From assembly GCF_004327355.1 (NCBI RefSeq), contig NZ_QJUM01000014.1, positions 1 to 64,000 of the forward strand: DNA of 64,000 nt. The letters run 5' to 3'. The stretch comes from Phytopseudomonas dryadis. GTDB taxonomy: Bacteria; Pseudomonadota; Gammaproteobacteria; Pseudomonadales; Pseudomonadaceae. Within the stretch, counting starts at the first letter, position 1; every line of letters begins with the position of its first letter. Shown one piece after another: positions 1-7,907 of this stretch. Under the pieces are notes generated by a model. The model worked only from the letters and a program-made list of their open reading frames with translations. It ran no database searches and was not told the origin of the DNA. Position numbers and translations under genes: made by a program.

Positions 1-1
1 T

Positions 2-106
2 GCAGTCATGCGTAAATACCTGACTGGCGTCTGGGCTTGCCTGAAGCTCGGTGTGCCTTTCGATTCATCCGAGCTATTCAGCAATGAACACCTGAAAAAC
101 GCTTGA
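2..106 (+). pseudogene. C-terminal end of an IS110-like transposase (partial at window edge)
   Basis: The reading frame enters from the left edge and stops with TGA at 104-106. The visible 34 residues include MRKYLTGVWACLKLG and end in ELFSNEHLKNA. This resembles the C-terminal tail of IS110-family transposases as I remember them. Whether the rest of the element is intact cannot be seen. The family call rests on a short tail only. Confidence 0.5.
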
Positions 107-136
107 CCACTAACAGAGTATCTACAGCCACAGCCG

Positions 137-168
137 CGTAGGAGCCGCGCCCCCGCGGCGATTGGCGG
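137..168. repeat. Single REP-type palindrome
   Basis: GTAGGAGCCGCGCC followed by GCGGCGAT has the same core as the paired REP elements at 7753, 25633, 31709 and 40599. Here only one arm is evident. It lies in the gap upstream of the cfa stop codon. Confidence 0.6.
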
Positions 169-267
169 GCGCGACGCGGTTTGGCGTGAAACAGCATAGC
201 TTTCCGGCGCCGGGAGCAGCCATGGCCGTCAGCAGCAAAACGCGCATTGCCTGTAGCTTGCCGCCGC

Positions 268-1452
268 TCAGCGGTATAGATCAGCGCGCGTCCAGGGCAG
301 GTCGTGGCTGCCGTCGGCCCGGGGTTTGAGCGCGAGTATCTGGTGCAGGCTCATCCAGCCACGGGCGAAGCCATAGGCGCAGCCCGCCAGGTACAGCCGC
401 CAGATGCGCACCGCCCGCTCCGGTACCAGCCGCGTCGCCTCTTGCAGGCGCGCTTCCAGGCGCGCACTCCAGTGCTCCAGGGTACGGGCGTAATGCAGGC
501 GCAGGTTTTCCACATCCACCACTTCCAGGCCGGCGTCGCCGAGGTGGCGGGTGATGGTCGACAGGTGCGGCAGCTCGCCATGGGGAAACACGTAGCGGCC
601 GATGAATTCGCCAGCGCCGCGTCCCACCGGGCGGCCATCGCTGTGCTTGGCGGTGATGCCGTGGTTCATCACCAGCCCGCCGTCCTTCACCGCCGCGAAC
701 AGGCGCTGGCAGTACAACGGCAGGTTGGCGTGGCCGACGTGCTCGAACATGCCGACGCTGACCACCTTGTCGAAGCGGCCGTCCTGGGGCAGGTCACGGT
801 AGTCCTGCAGCTCCAGGCGCACCCGGTCGTCCAGCCCCTCCTCGTGCACCCGCTGGCGGGCCAGTTGCAGCTGGGCCTGGCTAAGGGTGATGCCGTACAC
901 CTCGACGCCGAACTCCCGCGCGGCCAGGCGGGCCAGGCCACCCCAGCCACAGCCCACGTCCAGCAGGCGCTCGCCGGGCTGCAGGCGCAACTTGCGGCAC
1001 AGATGGCGCAGCTTGGCCAACTGGGCCTGTTCCAGGGTCTGCTCGGGCGACTCGAAATAGGCACAGGAGTAGACCATCTGCTCATCCAGCCAGAGCGCGT
1101 AAAAGTCGTTGGAAAGATCGTAGTGGTAACTGATGTCGGCGGCATCGCTGGCCTTGTCGTGACGGCTGTAGCTCGCGTCGCTTTCCTCGACCCCGCCCAG
1201 CAGTGCCTGACTGAGCGCATCGCCCAGCGCGATCACTTCGTTGATCGCGCCCTCGATCTCGCAGCGCCCCTCGACATAGGCGCTGCCCAGGGCATCGAGG
1301 CTGGGCTGGGCCAGCTGCGAGAGCATGCTCGGGTCCCTGACCACCAGAGTGACCTGCGGCTGCGGGCCGAGATCAAGCTGATTTCCGTCCCACAGGCGTA
1401 TACGCAGTGGCAGTTGCAGGTCACGCAGGACGGGCGGCAAATAGGCAAGCAT
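268..1452 (-). CDS. cfa: Cyclopropane-fatty-acyl-phospholipid synthase
   Basis: Transfers a methylene group from S-adenosylmethionine across the double bond of unsaturated acyl chains in membrane phospholipids. The 394-residue protein carries the SAM-binding motif LLDVGCGWGG near residues 163-172. It also has family-typical segments: a YHYDLSNDFY motif, MVYSCAYF, and VSVGMFEHVGH around the active site. Full family length. The start at 1452 (MLAYLPPVL) is preceded by a strong GGAGG about 6 bases upstream; an in-frame start 11 codons earlier lacks this. It stands alone in its direction, followed upstream by the [2Fe-2S] protein gene on the same strand. Confidence 0.93.
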   Translation of the reverse strand: MLAYLPPVLRDLQLPLRIRLWDGNQLDLGPQPQVTLVVRDPSMLSQLAQPSLDALGSAYVEGRCEIEGAINEVIALGDALSQALLGGVEESDASYSRHDKASDAADISYHYDLSNDFYALWLDEQMVYSCAYFESPEQTLEQAQLAKLRHLCRKLRLQPGERLLDVGCGWGGLARLAAREFGVEVYGITLSQAQLQLARQRVHEEGLDDRVRLELQDYRDLPQDGRFDKVVSVGMFEHVGHANLPLYCQRLFAAVKDGGLVMNHGITAKHSDGRPVGRGAGEFIGRYVFPHGELPHLSTITRHLGDAGLEVVDVENLRLHYARTLEHWSARLEARLQEATRLVPERAVRIWRLYLAGCAYGFARGWMSLHQILALKPRADGSHDLPWTRADLYR

Positions 1453-1516
1453 CGGACACCTCCACCGTTTTGACGAACAGATCAAGCGTAGACCAGTTGT
1501 TCGCTGCCCGCGGCTA

Positions 1517-2242
1517 TCAGCGCAGTGAGTCCGTCACGTCCCGGATCGACAGCTCGGGCACCGGGCGGCCCTGGATCAGTTGCTCGTCCACCAGCCGCAC
1601 CACGTCCGCCTCGCTGCGGACCCGGTACCAGGCGCCGGGCGGATAGACGCTCAGGGTCGGCCCCTGGTCGCAGGGGAACTGGCACTGGGTGCGGGTGATA
1701 TGCACACCGCCCTCACACTCCAGCCGACCGGCCGCCTTGACCCGCTCGCGCAGCGCCTTCCACAGCGGCAGCGCGCCGCGCCGGGTGCAGCGCGGACCGT
1801 TGCACAGCAGCACGCGGTAGGCATGGGTGGGGATCTTCGACCAGGCATGGCTGGCCGGCAGGGCCGGCACGCCGACACAGCCCAGGTGCAGCTCCGTCCG
1901 CTCGATCAGCGCGCAGGCCGCGGCGGCCGCATCGGCATCGAGCTGGCCGAACAGGCTGGTGACGAAAACGCGTGAAGGATCGGTCAGCGCCGCCAGTTCG
2001 CTGCGCAGCCAGTCGACATGCTGGCTGCCGCTCTGGGCTTCGAGATCGATCACCAGCAGCGTCCCGCTACCCTCACGCACACACTGCCAGAGGTCATCGT
2101 AGCCCGCCGTAGTATCGACGATCTGCGCCAACGCATCCTGCCCACGCAACTCGATCAGGCGGCCACGAAACAGCTCGGCGAACGATCCCGACAGCAGATC
2201 CGGGCCAGCGAACAGCACCTGGGCGTATGGCGTGGTGGTCAT
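1517..2242 (-). CDS. Thioredoxin-like [2Fe-2S] ferredoxin domain protein of the cobalamin cluster
   Basis: A protein of about 241 residues. The C-terminal half contains CNGPRC and, about 40 residues later, CQFPC. This four-cysteine arrangement is typical of thioredoxin-fold [2Fe-2S] ferredoxins. The N-terminal half is not recognised. The start at 2242 (MTTTPYAQ) has GGAG 7 bases upstream. It lies on the same strand as cobK and cobL, about 320 bases after cobK. Proteins of this kind are often found near cobalamin genes in Pseudomonas, so a redox or metal-handling role in corrin synthesis is plausible. The exact function is not known to me. Confidence 0.75.
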   Translation of the reverse strand: MTTTPYAQVLFAGPDLLSGSFAELFRGRLIELRGQDALAQIVDTTAGYDDLWQCVREGSGTLLVIDLEAQSGSQHVDWLRSELAALTDPSRVFVTSLFGQLDADAAAAACALIERTELHLGCVGVPALPASHAWSKIPTHAYRVLLCNGPRCTRRGALPLWKALRERVKAAGRLECEGGVHITRTQCQFPCDQGPTLSVYPPGAWYRVRSEADVVRLVDEQLIQGRPVPELSIRDVTDSLR

Positions 2243-2471
2243 GGGGAGGCTCCGGAAAAAGGGCGGCAGTCTAGCAGCGCTGCAGGGGTGAGGCTTCAAG
2301 AGGTGGACTACGGTCAGGACAATCGCGCTATGGCGTCATCGTGTGAAAGACACTCGATGAAAAGCGCTGGAGGCTGGAGGGCTGAACGAGAAACCTCTGT
2401 TTTCCTGCGTGCTCGGGCTGCTTTTCGCTAAGCCTCCAGCCTTCCAGCGCTGTTTTCGGCTCTTCGAGCGC

Positions 2472-2570
2472 GTAGCCTGGGTTGAGCGAAGCGATACCCG
2501 GGATGGCCTTGATTCGGTGCACGCCTTGAGAGCGCTCCCCGGGTTTCGCTGCGCTCTACCACGGGCTACA
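2472..2570. repeat. Long imperfect palindrome at the 3' end of cobK
   Basis: GTAGCCTGGGTTGAGCGAAG pairs with a downstream arm ending in CACGGGCTAC. It is the same family as the tandem array at 16311. The TAG stop codon of cobK (2566-2568) is contributed by the outer arm. The long stem could serve as a transcription terminator for cobL-cobK. The rest of the 2243-2565 gap shows no gene. Confidence 0.7.
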
Positions 2571-3324
2571 GAGTGTCGAGATCTCCTGGAAAATGCTCTT
2601 GAACTCCATCGCTCAGCAGCGCCTGCCAGAGCGCTTCGGGGTCGGTGAACGCCCTGTCGGCCGCGGGCAACGCCGGACGCTGCAGCAGCAGCACCGGCAG
2701 GCCACGCTCACGGGCCACCTGCAATTTGTGTTCGGTGGCGGCGCTGCCGCTGTTCTTGCTCACCAGCACATCGCAGGCCAGGCGCTCGAACAGCGCCCGC
2801 TCGTCCGCCAGGCTGAACGGCCCGCGGGCGCCGATCACCTCGGCGCGCGGCGTGCCAGGCAGGCTCTGCAGGCAGCGCACCGTCCAGTGCTGGTGGCCGG
2901 GAATCTCGTGCAGATGCTCCAGCGGCTCGCGGCCAAGGGTGAACAGCGGCCGGCGGAACGGGCGCAAGGCCTCGATCAATTGCGCCCAGTCGGCCACCTC
3001 GCGCCAGTCGTCTGCCGCCGACGCCTGCCAGCCGGGCCGGCGCAACGCCCAGCAGGGAATACCGGCCAGGCGCGCGGCGCGGGCAGCGTTATGGCTGATC
3101 TGCGCCGCATAGGGATGGGTGGCGTCGACCAGCAGGCCGATGCCGTGCTGGCGGATAAAGGCGGCCAGACCCTCGGCGCCGCCGAAGCCGCCGACGCGCA
3201 CCTGGCAGGCCAGGTCGTCGGGCACCTTGCCCAGGCCCGCCAGGCTGTAGCTATGCGCCGGGCCGAGGCGGCGGGCAATGCCCAGGGCCTCGCCGATGCC
3301 GCCGAGCAGAAGGACCCTGCTCAC
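2566..3324 (-). CDS. cobK: Precorrin-6A reductase CobK
   Basis: NADPH-dependent reduction of precorrin-6A to precorrin-6B in the aerobic corrin pathway. The 252-residue protein begins with the nucleotide-binding loop [12 protein letters not shown] and has the family signature [16 protein letters not shown] near residues 65-80. It uses a GTG start at 3324 that overlaps the cobL stop (GTGA), so it is translationally coupled to cobL. Its stop codon lies within a long palindromic repeat. Confidence 0.93.
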   Translation of the reverse strand: MSRVLLLGGIGEALGIARRLGPAHSYSLAGLGKVPDDLACQVRVGGFGGAEGLAAFIRQHGIGLLVDATHPYAAQISHNAARAARLAGIPCWALRRPGWQASAADDWREVADWAQLIEALRPFRRPLFTLGREPLEHLHEIPGHQHWTVRCLQSLPGTPRAEVIGARGPFSLADERALFERLACDVLVSKNSGSAATEHKLQVARERGLPVLLLQRPALPAADRAFTDPEALWQALLSDGVQEHFPGDLDTL

Positions 3325-4538
3325 GCTGCCGTCCCCGCCGGCTTGCTGACCTGTAGCAGGGTGATCGGCAGCGCCCCGCGCCAGGTATCGAAGCCGCCGA
3401 GCGGCTGCGCTCGCGCCACCTCGATGCGGGTCAGCTCGCCGCCGTGCTCGCCGCGAAAGGCGATCAGCGCGGCTTCGCTCTGCAGCGTCACGGCATTGGC
3501 CACCAACCGCCCGCCGGGCTTGAGCTGGCGCCAGCAGTTGTCCAGTACGCCGGCAGCGGTGACGCCGCCGCCGATGAAGATCGCATCCGGCGCCGCCAGG
3601 CCAGCCAGGGCCTCGGGCGCCCGCCCGGCCACCAGTTGCAGGCCCGGTACGCCAAGGGCATCGCGGTTGTGGGCGATATGCGCCTGGCGCCCCGCGTCGG
3701 CCTCAATGGCGATGGCCCGGCAGCTCGGGTGCGCGCGCATCCATTCGATACCGATGGAGCCGCAGCCGGCGCCGACATCCCAGAGCAGTTCGCCGGGCAA
3801 TGGCGCCAGACGGCCCAGGGTGATGGCGCGCACGTCGCGCTTGGTCAGTTGCCCATCGTGGCGATAGGCGTCGTCCGGCAGGCCAGGCGTGAGCGGCAGA
3901 CGCCGGGCGCCCTCGCCTGCCACACAGTCGATCGCCACCAGGTTGAGATCGGCCGCGCGATCCAGCGACCAGCTGTCTGCCTGGCCATCGATGCGCCGCT
4001 CCCGCGCACCACCCAGGTGCTCGAAGATGCTCAGCCGGCTGGGGCCGAAACCGCGCTCGCGCAGCAACCCGGCAATGGCTGCCGGGCTGCTGCCATCGCT
4101 GCTCAGCACCAGCAGGCGGGCGCCGGGATGCACCTGCGCATTCAGCGCCGCCAGCGACCGGCCGACCAGCGACACCAGTGTCGTGTTCTGCAATGGCCAG
4201 CCCAGGCGCGCCGCCGCCAGCGAGCAGGACGAAGGCGCCGGCAGGATATGCAGCTCCTCGCTTGGCAACTCACGGGCCAGACTGGCACCGACACCGAACA
4301 GCATCGGGTCACCGCTGGCCAGCACGCAGACCGGCGTGCCGCGCTGCGCCAGCACCGGCGCCAGGGAAAACGGCCTGGGCCAGGCCAGGCGCGTGGCGCT
4401 GATGCAGCGCGGCAGCAGGGCCAGCTGGCGTTCGCTGCCGAACACCTGGCCCGCCTCGAGCAGGGCATGCCGCGCCGCCTTGCCGAGGCCGGGGTAGCCG
4501 TCTTCGCCGATCCCCACGACGGTCAGCCAGAGTGTCAT
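3321..4538 (-). CDS. cobL: Precorrin-6Y C5,15-methyltransferase (decarboxylating) CobL
   Basis: Bifunctional enzyme that methylates C5 and C15 of precorrin-6B and decarboxylates the acetate side chain. The 405-residue protein is a CbiE-CbiT fusion. An N-terminal tetrapyrrole methylase domain begins [14 protein letters not shown] and contains [11 protein letters not shown] near residue 75. A C-terminal SAM-methyltransferase domain has [13 protein letters not shown] near residues 251-263. The start has GAGGA about 8 bases upstream. It is divergent from cobG, with the cobG riboswitch in between. No riboswitch is visible on this strand. Confidence 0.94.
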   Translation of the reverse strand: MTLWLTVVGIGEDGYPGLGKAARHALLEAGQVFGSERQLALLPRCISATRLAWPRPFSLAPVLAQRGTPVCVLASGDPMLFGVGASLARELPSEELHILPAPSSCSLAAARLGWPLQNTTLVSLVGRSLAALNAQVHPGARLLVLSSDGSSPAAIAGLLRERGFGPSRLSIFEHLGGARERRIDGQADSWSLDRAADLNLVAIDCVAGEGARRLPLTPGLPDDAYRHDGQLTKRDVRAITLGRLAPLPGELLWDVGAGCGSIGIEWMRAHPSCRAIAIEADAGRQAHIAHNRDALGVPGLQLVAGRAPEALAGLAAPDAIFIGGGVTAAGVLDNCWRQLKPGGRLVANAVTLQSEAALIAFRGEHGGELTRIEVARAQPLGGFDTWRGALPITLLQVSKPAGTAA

Positions 4539-4555
4539 CCGTTTTTCCTCATCCT

Positions 4556-4655
4556 AGAAGCAGCCATAAGCTGCAAGCCTCAAGCGACAAGCCAAAGCGG
4601 TCAGCACCCGGCTTCTGGCTTGCCGCTTGAAACTTGTCGCTTGCCGCTGATCCAC
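4556..4655. repeat. Intergenic repeat of the AAGCTGCAAGC family
   Basis: Contains ATAAGCTGCAAGCCTCAAGC and, after a spacer, CTTGCCGCTTGAAACTTG, which together form a loose inverted repeat. Related sequences lie at 14580, 22493 and 58135. All are intergenic and close to gene starts or ends. Confidence 0.6.
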
Positions 4656-4699
4656 GCGGCTTTTCATCCGGGCGGGCAAAGCGGGCATAATAGCGCCTT

Positions 4700-4866
4700 C
4701 GTCGGTGCCCGGCGGACATCCGCGGGCCGAAGAGGGAACACGGTAAAACATTCCAAGCCGTGGCTGCCCCCGCAACTGTATGCAGCGAGCGCATCGCCAA
4801 CCGCCACTGGGCAACCGGGAAGGCCGGCCATGCGCCATGACCTGCGAGCCAGGAGACCTGCCGACG
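4700..4866 (+). promoter_or_regulatory. Cobalamin riboswitch upstream of cobG
   Basis: The conserved pieces appear in order: GGTGCCCGG; GGGAACACGGT; GCTGCCCCCGCAACTGTA; GCCACTGGG; GGGAAGGC; and the B12 box GAGCCAGGAGACCTGCC at about 4847-4863. Adenosylcobalamin binding is expected to repress the cobG-H-I transcript. A stable GC hairpin at 4887-4908, CCGG arms around GGGGTG, lies just downstream and is a likely expression platform. The cobW riboswitch carries a near-identical hairpin. Confidence 0.94.
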
Positions 4867-5004
4867 GATTCAGTCGCGTGTGCCCACACCGGGCGGGGTG
4901 CCCCGGTGACAGAATCCGATCACGATCCGCTGAGTGGGGTCGTGGCCGGATGCTCAGGCCGATCCTTCAGCGGATGTGCATGCGACCCGACTGTTGGTGA
5001 TCCG

Positions 5005-6360
5005 TTGAAACACACCCTGTACGTGCCGTCCGCTGCCCTTCGCCCCTCGGCCTGTCCGGGGTTGCTGCGTATCGTGCAGGCCAAGGACGGCGGTATCTGC
5101 CGGATCAAGCTGGCCTGTGGCCGCCTCGAGGCCGCCCAGGCCGAACGGCTGGCCGAGGCGGCGAACCGGCATGCCGGCGGGGTGATCGAGGCCACCAATC
5201 GGGCCAACCTGCAGATCCGCGGCATCCGCGCCGGCACCGAGGACGCGCTGATCGCCGAGCTGCTGGAGGCCGGCCTCGGCCCGGCGTCTGCCGGCGCCGA
5301 TGACGTGCGCAACCTGATGGTCAGCCCCGCCGCCGGCCTCGACCCGGCGGCGTTGGTCGACGTGTCGCCGCTGGCCGCGCAGGTGCTGGCCACCCTGGAA
5401 AACACCCCGCGCCTGCACGCGTTGTCGCCCAAGTTCGCCCTGCTGCTCGATGGCGGCGAGCGCCTGGCCATGCTCGAACACCCCCACGACATCTGGCTTT
5501 CGGCCATGCACCTGGAGGGGCGAACGGTTTACGCCTTCGGTCTCGCCGGCTGCCCGCCAGTCGCGGCGGACGATGCCCCGGCCCTGGCAGCGGTGCCCGA
5601 GGCGCACGCCCATGACCTGGTGCTCGCCCTGCTCGACCTGTTCCTCGAGCTGGCCACGCCCGAACAGACGCGCATGCGCCATCTGCTCGTTACCCACTCA
5701 CCCAGCGAGCTGCTGCAGCGCCTGGGCGAACGCCTGGGGGATGTGCTGCTGACAGCGGATGATTGGCGGCGTGGCCCTGCTGCGCCCCAGGCTCATATCG
5801 GCATCGGCGCTCAGCGCCAGACTGGCCGACTGCATGTCGGCGGCGTTCCGCCACTGGGTCGACTCGAGGCTGACCAACTGCTTGGCCTGGCCGCTCTGGC
5901 TCGCCGCCTGGGCGACGGCAGCCTGCGCCTGACGCCCTGGCAGAGCGTGCTGCTGCCCAACGTCGCCGCCAGCGACGCCGAGGCCGTGCTGCAGGGCTTG
6001 CAGCGCCTGGGGCTGATCTGCACCGCGGAGCATCCGCTGGCGCATCTAATCGCCTGTACCGGCTCGGCCGGCTGCGCCAAGGGCCTGGCCGACACCAAGG
6101 GCGACGCCCGCCAACTGGCCGAGCGACTGGCTTGCGCCAGCGCACGACCGGGCATCCACCTCAGCGGCTGCAGCCGCTCCTGCGCCGCCGCCCACCGCGC
6201 GCCACTGACCCTGCTGGCCGTGGCCGAGGGTCGCTACGACCTGTTCGCCCGCCGCGCCGACAGCAGCGATTTCGGCCAGCCTCTGGCTCGCCATCTGTCA
6301 CTCGAGGAGGCCGGCGATCTGCTGGCCTCGCTTCCCGATACCTGGAGTTCCAGCCGATGA
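5005..6360 (+). CDS. cobG: Precorrin-3B synthase CobG
   Basis: Oxygen-dependent conversion of precorrin-3A to precorrin-3B, the defining step of the aerobic pathway. About 451 residues with sulfite-reductase-like ferredoxin half-domains. RPSACPGLLRIVQAKDGG is the typical N-terminal motif. The siroheme/4Fe-4S cysteines are present as CTGSAGC and, about 35 residues later, CSRSC. The start is uncertain. The frame is open well upstream into the riboswitch. TTG at 5005 fits the homologous N-terminus and the hairpin-to-start distance seen at cobW. GTG at 4906 is an alternative but lies inside the hairpin. The gene overlaps cobH (ATGA). Confidence 0.9.
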   Translation: MKHTLYVPSAALRPSACPGLLRIVQAKDGGICRIKLACGRLEAAQAERLAEAANRHAGGVIEATNRANLQIRGIRAGTEDALIAELLEAGLGPASAGADDVRNLMVSPAAGLDPAALVDVSPLAAQVLATLENTPRLHALSPKFALLLDGGERLAMLEHPHDIWLSAMHLEGRTVYAFGLAGCPPVAADDAPALAAVPEAHAHDLVLALLDLFLELATPEQTRMRHLLVTHSPSELLQRLGERLGDVLLTADDWRRGPAAPQAHIGIGAQRQTGRLHVGGVPPLGRLEADQLLGLAALARRLGDGSLRLTPWQSVLLPNVAASDAEAVLQGLQRLGLICTAEHPLAHLIACTGSAGCAKGLADTKGDARQLAERLACASARPGIHLSGCSRSCAAAHRAPLTLLAVAEGRYDLFARRADSSDFGQPLARHLSLEEAGDLLASLPDTWSSSR

Positions 6361-6989
6361 CCGACTACATCCGCGATGGTCAGGAGATCTATCGCCATTC
6401 CTTTTCCATCATCCGTGGCGAAGCCGATCTGCGGGCGATTCCGGCGGATCTGGAGAAGCTCGCGGTGCGGGTGATCCACGCCTGCGGCATGGTCGACGTG
6501 GTGCAGGATCTGCGCTTTTCCGCGGGTGCCGGCACGGCCGGGCGTCAGGCCCTGGCTAATGGCGCACCGATCCTCTGCGATGCGCGCATGGTTGCCGAAG
6601 GGGTGACCCGCGCACGTCTGCCGGCCAACAACCCGGTACTCTGCACCCTCAACGATGCGGGCGTGCCGGAGCTGGCCAGGCGCCTGGGCAATACCCGCTC
6701 GGCGGTGGCCCTGGAGCACTGGCGCGAACACCTGCAAGGCGCGGTGGTGGTGATCGGCAATGCGCCCACGGCGCTGTTCTACCTGCTCGACATGCTCGCC
6801 GCCGGCGCGCCCAGGCCGGCGCTGATCCTCGGCTTCCCGGTGGGCTTCGTCGGCGCCGCCGAATCCAAGGATCTGCTCGCCAGCAGCCATGCCGAGCATG
6901 GCGTGCCCTATGTCATCGTCCAGGGGCGTCGCGGTGGCAGCGCCATGGCCGCCGCCGCGGTCAACGCCCTGGCCACGGAGGTCGAATGA
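6357..6989 (+). CDS. cobH: Precorrin-8X methylmutase CobH
   Basis: Moves the C11 methyl group to C12, converting precorrin-8X to hydrogenobyrinate. 210 residues, the usual family length. [17 protein letters not shown] contains the catalytic histidine region, and the C-terminus has the family motif AESKDLL followed by [18 protein letters not shown]. The start at 6357 overlaps the cobG stop and is the only start that gives family length; a longer frame upstream is not homologous. It overlaps cobI by 4 bases. Confidence 0.95.
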   Translation: MTDYIRDGQEIYRHSFSIIRGEADLRAIPADLEKLAVRVIHACGMVDVVQDLRFSAGAGTAGRQALANGAPILCDARMVAEGVTRARLPANNPVLCTLNDAGVPELARRLGNTRSAVALEHWREHLQGAVVVIGNAPTALFYLLDMLAAGAPRPALILGFPVGFVGAAESKDLLASSHAEHGVPYVIVQGRRGGSAMAAAAVNALATEVE

Positions 6990-7735
6990 TGACCGGCAAG
7001 GGCCGCCTGCTCGGCCTGGGCGTGGGCCCCGGCGATCCCGAACTGATCACCCTCAAGGCCCTGCGCCTGCTCAAGGCGGCGCCGGTGGTCGGCTATTTCG
7101 TGGCCAAGGCCAAGGCCAGCGTCGGCCAGGGCGGCAATGCCTTCGGCATCATCGAGGCGCACCTGCAGGACAGCCAGCAGCGTCTGCCGCTGGTGTACCC
7201 GGTGACCACCGAAAAGCTCGAGCCGCCGCTGTCCTACGAAGCCGTGATCAGCGATTTCTACGACACCTGCGCCAGCCAGGTCGCCGAGCACCTCGACGCC
7301 GGCCGCGACGTGGCGGTGATCTGCGAGGGCGACCCGTTCTTCTACGGCTCCTACATGTACCTGCACGACCGCCTGGCCGGGCGCTACCAGGCCCAGGTGA
7401 TTCCCGGCGTCTGCTCGATGCTCGGCAGCGCCGCGGTGCTCGGCGCCCCGCTGGTGTACCGCAATCAGAGCCTGTCGGTGCTCTCCGGCGTATTGCCCGA
7501 GGACGAACTGCGCCAGCGCCTGCGCGACGCCGAGGCGGCGGTGGTGATGAAACTGGGGCGCAACTTCGACAAGGTGCGCCGGGTTCTGCTGGAGCTCGGC
7601 CTGCATGAGCGCGCGCACTATGTGGAACGGGCGACCATGGCCAACCAGCGCATCGTGCCCCTGGACGAGGTCGAGCCCATGGCCTCGCCGTATTTCTCGA
7701 TGATCGTGGTACCGGGCGAGAAATGGCGGGGTTGA
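6986..7735 (+). CDS. cobI: Precorrin-2 C20-methyltransferase CobI
   Basis: SAM-dependent methylation of precorrin-2 at C20 to give precorrin-3A. The 249-residue tetrapyrrole methylase has [18 protein letters not shown] at the N-terminus, [19 protein letters not shown] near residue 112, and VIPGVCSM. It is coupled to cobH through an ATGA overlap. It ends about 170 bases before cobJ, with a REP pair between them, so cobJ may be transcribed less strongly or independently. Confidence 0.95.
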   Translation: MMTGKGRLLGLGVGPGDPELITLKALRLLKAAPVVGYFVAKAKASVGQGGNAFGIIEAHLQDSQQRLPLVYPVTTEKLEPPLSYEAVISDFYDTCASQVAEHLDAGRDVAVICEGDPFFYGSYMYLHDRLAGRYQAQVIPGVCSMLGSAAVLGAPLVYRNQSLSVLSGVLPEDELRQRLRDAEAAVVMKLGRNFDKVRRVLLELGLHERAHYVERATMANQRIVPLDEVEPMASPYFSMIVVPGEKWRG

Positions 7736-7752
7736 AAGAAGCCGGCGGTCTT

Positions 7753-7844
7753 GTAGGAGCGTCGCCCTCGGCGCGAATCAAGCGTGACTGCAACGCCATT
7801 TCCGCGTTGTCCTTTCCATTCGCCGCGGGGGCGCGGCTCCTACA
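7753..7844. repeat. Paired REP palindrome (REPIN-like)
   Basis: GTAGGAGCGTCGCCCTCGGC and a facing copy ending GGGCGCGGCTCCTAC flank a short spacer. This inverted pair is the standard Pseudomonas REP doublet. It lies between cobI and cobJ. Confidence 0.8.
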
Positions 7845-7907
7845 GAAGCCCCTTCCCGCCTGCATGCATACAGCCCTCTCGCGCCCGCCACGGACAATGA
7901 AATTTCA

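Noticed and set aside
304-1473. Long open frame opposite cfa on the plus strand
   Set aside because: Antisense shadow in GC-rich DNA; Gln/His/Ala-rich composition, no ribosome site, no homology; cfa is clearly the gene.
2593-5000. Long plus-strand frames opposite cobK and cobL
   Set aside because: Composition typical of antisense frames; the minus-strand genes have full-length family matches.
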